NCBI RefSeq assembly: GCF_947503875.1
Contig: NZ_CANNFH010000006.1
Coordinates: 124,001-188,000, forward strand
Direction: 5' to 3'
Origin: an uncultured Polaribacter sp.
GTDB taxonomy: Bacteria; Bacteroidota; Bacteroidia; Flavobacteriales; Flavobacteriaceae
DNA: 64,000 nt
The position numbers and the translations under genes are program-made. The notes beneath the pieces were generated by a model, which searched no databases, was not told where the DNA came from, and worked only from the letters and a program-made list of their open reading frames with translations. Shown piece by piece: positions 60,764 to 64,000 of the stretch; within the stretch, counting starts at the first letter, position 1, and every line of letters starts with the position of its first letter.

Positions 60764-63085
60764 TTGAGCAATTACTTAGATTCTTTAAATGAACCTCAAA
60801 AATTAGCCGTTTTACAAAAAGATGGTCCAATGATAATTATTGCGGGCGCAGGTTCTGGTAAAACACGTGTTTTAACTTACAGAATTGCGCATTTAATGAC
60901 GCAAGGTGTAGATTCTTTTAATATTTTATCGTTAACGTTTACTAACAAAGCCGCTAAAGAAATGAAAGCGAGAATTGCATCTGTAGTAGGTGCAAGTGAA
61001 GCTAAAAATCTTTGGATGGGAACTTTTCACTCGGTTTTTGCACGTATTTTACGTTCAGAGGCAGATAAATTAGGTTTTCCAAGTAATTTTACCATTTACG
61101 ATACTCAAGATTCTGTTCGTTTAATTTCGTCTATTATTAAAGAAATGGGTTTAGACAAAGAACGTTACAAACCCAAACAAATTTTAGGAAGAATTTCGTC
61201 TTTTAAAAACAGTTTAATAACTGTAAGAGCTTATTTTAATAATTCAGATTTACAAGAAGCAGATTTGCATGCAAGCAGACCAAAAGTAGGCGATATTTAT
61301 AAAGAATATGTAGATAGGTGTTTTAAAGCTGGCGCAATGGATTTTGATGATTTGTTATTAAGAACCAATGAATTACTGGCTCGTTTTCCAGATGTTTTGG
61401 CAAAATACCAAGACCGTTTTCGTTATATAATGGTAGATGAGTATCAAGATACAAACCACTCACAGTATATTATTGTAAGAGCCTTGGCAGATAAATTTGG
61501 TAATATTTGTGTGGTAGGTGATGATTCTCAGAGTATTTACAGTTTTAGAGGAGCTAACATTCAAAATATCTTAAATTTTCAAAAAGATTATCCAGATGTT
61601 AAAACCTTTAAATTAGAACAAAATTATAGATCTACAAGTAATATTGTAAACGCTGCAAACTCTGTTATAGCTAAAAATAAAACCAAGTTAGATAAAGAAG
61701 TTTGGACAAGCAATGATGCAGGAGATTCTATAAATGTAATGCGCACCATTTCAGATGGAGAAGAAGGCCGTTTTGTGGCGCAATCTGTTTGGGAAAACAT
61801 GATGAACAATCAGTTAACACCAGATAATTTTTGCGTGTTATATAGAACCAATTCACAATCTAGGGCTATTGAAGATGCTTTGAGAAAGAAGAATATTGAT
61901 TATAAAATTTACGGAGGAATTTCTTTTTATCAACGTAAAGAAATCAAAGACATTTTGTCTTATTTACGTATTTTAATCAATCCAAATGATGAAGAAGCGC
62001 TAAAAAGAATTATTAATTACCCAGCACGTGGTATTGGTGCAACTACTATAGATAGGTTAACAATAGCTGCAAATCATTACAAAAAATCTATTTTCGATAT
62101 TGTAAAATATATCGATAAATTAGACATCAAAATAAATTCTGGAACTAAAAACAAGTTACAGAATTTTATGAATATGATTTTGCGTTTTCAGATTGAAGCC
62201 AAAACTAAAAATGCATTTGAAATTGCAGAATTGGTTGTAAAACAAACGCTTTTAATTAAAGATTTAGAAAAAGATGGCACACCAGAAGCTGTAAGTAAAG
62301 TAGAAAATGTACAAGAACTTTTAAACGGAATTAAAGATTTTATTACCGACAAAATAGAACAAGGAGAAGATGCCTCTTTAACCTCTTTTCTAGAAGATGT
62401 GGCTTTAGCAACAGATTTCGATTCAGAAAAAAACGATGACAAACCTACCGTTTCTTTAATGACCATTCACCAATCTAAAGGTTTAGAATATGCGTATGTG
62501 TATATTGTTGGTTTAGAAGAAAACTTATTTCCGTCTGCCATGAGCATGAATACTAGAAGTGAGTTAGAGGAAGAACGTAGATTATTTTATGTTGCTCTAA
62601 CAAGAGCAGAAAAGGTTGCTTATTTAACTTATGCACAAACCCGTTATAGATGGGGAAAATTAGTAGACGCAGAACCAAGTAGATTTTTAGAAGAAATAGA
62701 CGATCAATTTTTATATTACATCACACCAAAAGTACCAGAACCTAGTATTAATAGATTTGTAGATAAATCTATTTTTGATGATGCGCCAAAAGGAATCCGT
62801 TTTCAAAAACCAATTCAACGTAAAAAAATGGAACGTGATTTGGCAAAAAAGAAAGAAGTTATCATTCCTAAAAATTTAAAAAAAGTATCGCAAGTTTCGC
62901 CTAAAATGAATCTTTTTGATGGTGAAATTGTAGTTGGTAATATTGTAGAGCACAACAGGTTTGGTAAAGGAACTGTAGTTGGTTTAGAAGGTAAAGGGCC
63001 AGATAAAAAAGCTGAAATTCAGTTTGCAACTGCAGGTAAAAAGAAATTATTGCTACAATTTGCTAAATTAAAGGTGGTTGGGTAA
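60764..63085 (+). CDS. pcrA: ATP-dependent DNA helicase, UvrD/PcrA type
   Basis: 773 residues, started at TTG 60764, as the family start SNYLDSLNEPQKLAV follows directly. Superfamily 1A helicase motifs: Walker A IAGAGSGKTR (I), LSLTFTNKAAKEMKAR (Ia), MVDEYQDTN (II), VGDDSQSIYSFRGA (III), EQNYRS (IV), MTIHQSKGLEY (V), VALTRAEK (VI). It unwinds DNA in repair and removes obstacles from forks. The C-terminal tail has a basic linker and a small beta domain (GNIVEHNRFGKGTVVGLEGKG). Confidence 0.94.
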   Translation: MSNYLDSLNEPQKLAVLQKDGPMIIIAGAGSGKTRVLTYRIAHLMTQGVDSFNILSLTFTNKAAKEMKARIASVVGASEAKNLWMGTFHSVFARILRSEADKLGFPSNFTIYDTQDSVRLISSIIKEMGLDKERYKPKQILGRISSFKNSLITVRAYFNNSDLQEADLHASRPKVGDIYKEYVDRCFKAGAMDFDDLLLRTNELLARFPDVLAKYQDRFRYIMVDEYQDTNHSQYIIVRALADKFGNICVVGDDSQSIYSFRGANIQNILNFQKDYPDVKTFKLEQNYRSTSNIVNAANSVIAKNKTKLDKEVWTSNDAGDSINVMRTISDGEEGRFVAQSVWENMMNNQLTPDNFCVLYRTNSQSRAIEDALRKKNIDYKIYGGISFYQRKEIKDILSYLRILINPNDEEALKRIINYPARGIGATTIDRLTIAANHYKKSIFDIVKYIDKLDIKINSGTKNKLQNFMNMILRFQIEAKTKNAFEIAELVVKQTLLIKDLEKDGTPEAVSKVENVQELLNGIKDFITDKIEQGEDASLTSFLEDVALATDFDSEKNDDKPTVSLMTIHQSKGLEYAYVYIVGLEENLFPSAMSMNTRSELEEERRLFYVALTRAEKVAYLTYAQTRYRWGKLVDAEPSRFLEEIDDQFLYYITPKVPEPSINRFVDKSIFDDAPKGIRFQKPIQRKKMERDLAKKKEVIIPKNLKKVSQVSPKMNLFDGEIVVGNIVEHNRFGKGTVVGLEGKGPDKKAEIQFATAGKKKLLLQFAKLKVVG

Positions 63086-63238
63086 TAAATTTTGAATTCG
63101 TAATTCGTAATTCATAATAATTAATTATTTTGCAACATTAAATAACTACAAGAATAAGTTGACAGTTCTAAAAAAGACAAGAACTCTATAAATTTCTAAA
63201 ATTGATTAGAAATTTAAAAACTTCACAAAATTACATAA

Positions 63239-63895
63239 ATGACATTCGATTTAGAATACAATTCAGAAAGACCGTTAATGATTATACCAGAATACGGCAG
63301 ACATATTCAAAAATTAGTAGACCATTGCATAGCTTTAGAAACTAAAGAAGAACGCGATAAAATGGCAAAGGCCATTGTAGATGTTATGGGTAATTTACAA
63401 CCACATTTGCGAGATGTGCCAGATTTTAAGCACAAACTTTGGGATCAGTTGTATATTATGTCAGATTTCAAATTAGATGCAGAATCTCCATATCCAACAC
63501 CTTCAAAAGAAGAATTACAAGAAAAACCAGAAGCTTTAGCATATCCAAAATCTGCTTCTAGATATCGTTATTATGGCAACAACATACAAACTATGATAGA
63601 TGTTGCTTTAAGTTGGGAAGAAGACGAAAAGAAACAAGCATTGGTATTTACTATTGCCAATCACATGAAAAAATGTTACTTAAATTGGAACAAAGATACT
63701 GTAGATGATGCTGTTATTTACAACCATTTATACGACTTATCTGACAGGAAAATAGATTTAAGAAATTCTGAAGAAACACTTGCAGAAAGTAAAAGTCTAT
63801 TAAAGAAAAGAAATTCACAGGGGCAAAATCATTCTAGAAGCAACTATAAAAAGCCACACCACAACAACCAAAACAAAAACAGAAAAAGATATTAA
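63239..63895 (+). CDS. DUF4290 domain protein
   Basis: 218 residues, cytoplasmic. The start FDLEYNSERPLMIIPEYGRHIQKLVDHC and helical LVFTIANHMKKCYLNWNKDTV are typical of DUF4290. The C-terminus is very basic and Asn-rich (HSRSNYKKPHHNNQNKNRKRY), suggesting RNA or nucleic-acid contact (inference). It ends 3 bp before murA, the arrangement usual in Flavobacteriia. Confidence 0.88.
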   Translation: MTFDLEYNSERPLMIIPEYGRHIQKLVDHCIALETKEERDKMAKAIVDVMGNLQPHLRDVPDFKHKLWDQLYIMSDFKLDAESPYPTPSKEELQEKPEALAYPKSASRYRYYGNNIQTMIDVALSWEEDEKKQALVFTIANHMKKCYLNWNKDTVDDAVIYNHLYDLSDRKIDLRNSEETLAESKSLLKKRNSQGQNHSRSNYKKPHHNNQNKNRKRY

Positions 63896-63898
63896 TCT

Positions 63899-64000
63899 AT
63901 GGCATCATTTAAAATAGAGGGCGGACATAAATTAAACGGAACAATTACGCCACAAGGTGCAAAAAATGAAGTTTTGCAAATACTTTGTGCGATTTTATTA
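63899..64000 (+). CDS. murA: UDP-N-acetylglucosamine 1-carboxyvinyltransferase (start only)
   Basis: The first 34 codons, cut by the window edge. ATG at 63899, then ASFKIEGGHKLNGTITPQGA and KNEVLQILCA, matching the MurA/EPSP-synthase N-terminus with KNEV in place of the usual KNA. It makes the first committed step of peptidoglycan synthesis. It is coupled to DUF4290. Confidence 0.88.
   Translation, partial: MASFKIEGGHKLNGTITPQGAKNEVLQILCAILL

Noticed and set aside
1..64000. tRNA, rRNA, tmRNA or RNase P genes
   Set aside because: No GTTCRANYC arm with matching acceptor stem or rRNA-like GC-rich region was found in any gap by eye.

Overview
This window is chromosomal DNA from a member of the Bacteroidota, almost certainly the marine Flavobacteriaceae (Polaribacter/Tenacibaculum-like). 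The evidence is strong A+T richness with TAA stops and TTA/AAA codons, no Shine-Dalgarno sequences, Bacteroidota-type -7 boxes (TAnnTTTG), and many family-restricted genes (DUF4835, DUF4290, DUF1835, DUF6048/DUF6452, omega-like RpoZ, BtuG-like propeller). Species cannot be fixed by eye. No rRNA, tRNA, CRISPR array, integrase or intact insertion sequence was seen.

Layout. 1-9026: an acetate/monocarboxylate module on the + strand, with outer-membrane porin, DUF4212 + Na+/solute symporter pair, symporter-histidine kinase hybrid, receiver-only response regulator, two small membrane proteins and acetyl-CoA synthetase. 9347-22144: ABC exporter, lipoprotein, NUDIX hydrolase, M42 peptidase, an ABC ATPase plus a giant ABC-permease/M1-peptidase fusion, a phytase-like esterase and dapA. 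22375-28539: housekeeping run bamD-rpoZ-coaBC-DUF4835-recN-fabI, with an 11-copy 7-bp repeat directly before fabI. 28781-32285 (- strand): a tight operon SUI1-DUF1835-nucleoside phosphorylase-106-aa membrane-anchored protein-cytosolic NMT1/Ca3427-type binding protein-45-aa lipoprotein, the least explained gene set in the window. 32393-44565 (- strand): 2OG-Fe oxygenase, DUF6048/6452, pterin dehydratase, rlmD, topB, a toxin-antitoxin pair with a frameshifted toxin, tex broken by one in-frame TGA, GNAT, FAH-family protein and lysA. 44835-51305: the topoisomerase IV genes parE and parC separated by a small scrambled accessory island. 51466-53125: DUF2834 and a 7TM-DISM/LuxR regulator. 53263-58636: cobalamin uptake (two binding proteins, cobalamin riboswitch, BtuB-like receptor, BtuG-like lipoprotein). 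58712-60558: SatD-DUF3307 operon with three phased operator-like dyads over its promoter. 60764-64000: UvrD/PcrA helicase, DUF4290 and the start of murA.

The window is rich in short palindromic repeats. These include three copies of a structured flavobacterial intergenic element, five copies of a CTTCGACAAGCTCAG-type repeat, several AGGTTTTAAAACCT palindromes, a cloverleaf inverted repeat after tex, and repeat-derived segments carried in frame inside topB. Two genes are visibly broken (the ParE-like toxin by +1 base, tex by a nonsense codon), and two more remnants lie in the parE-parC island.
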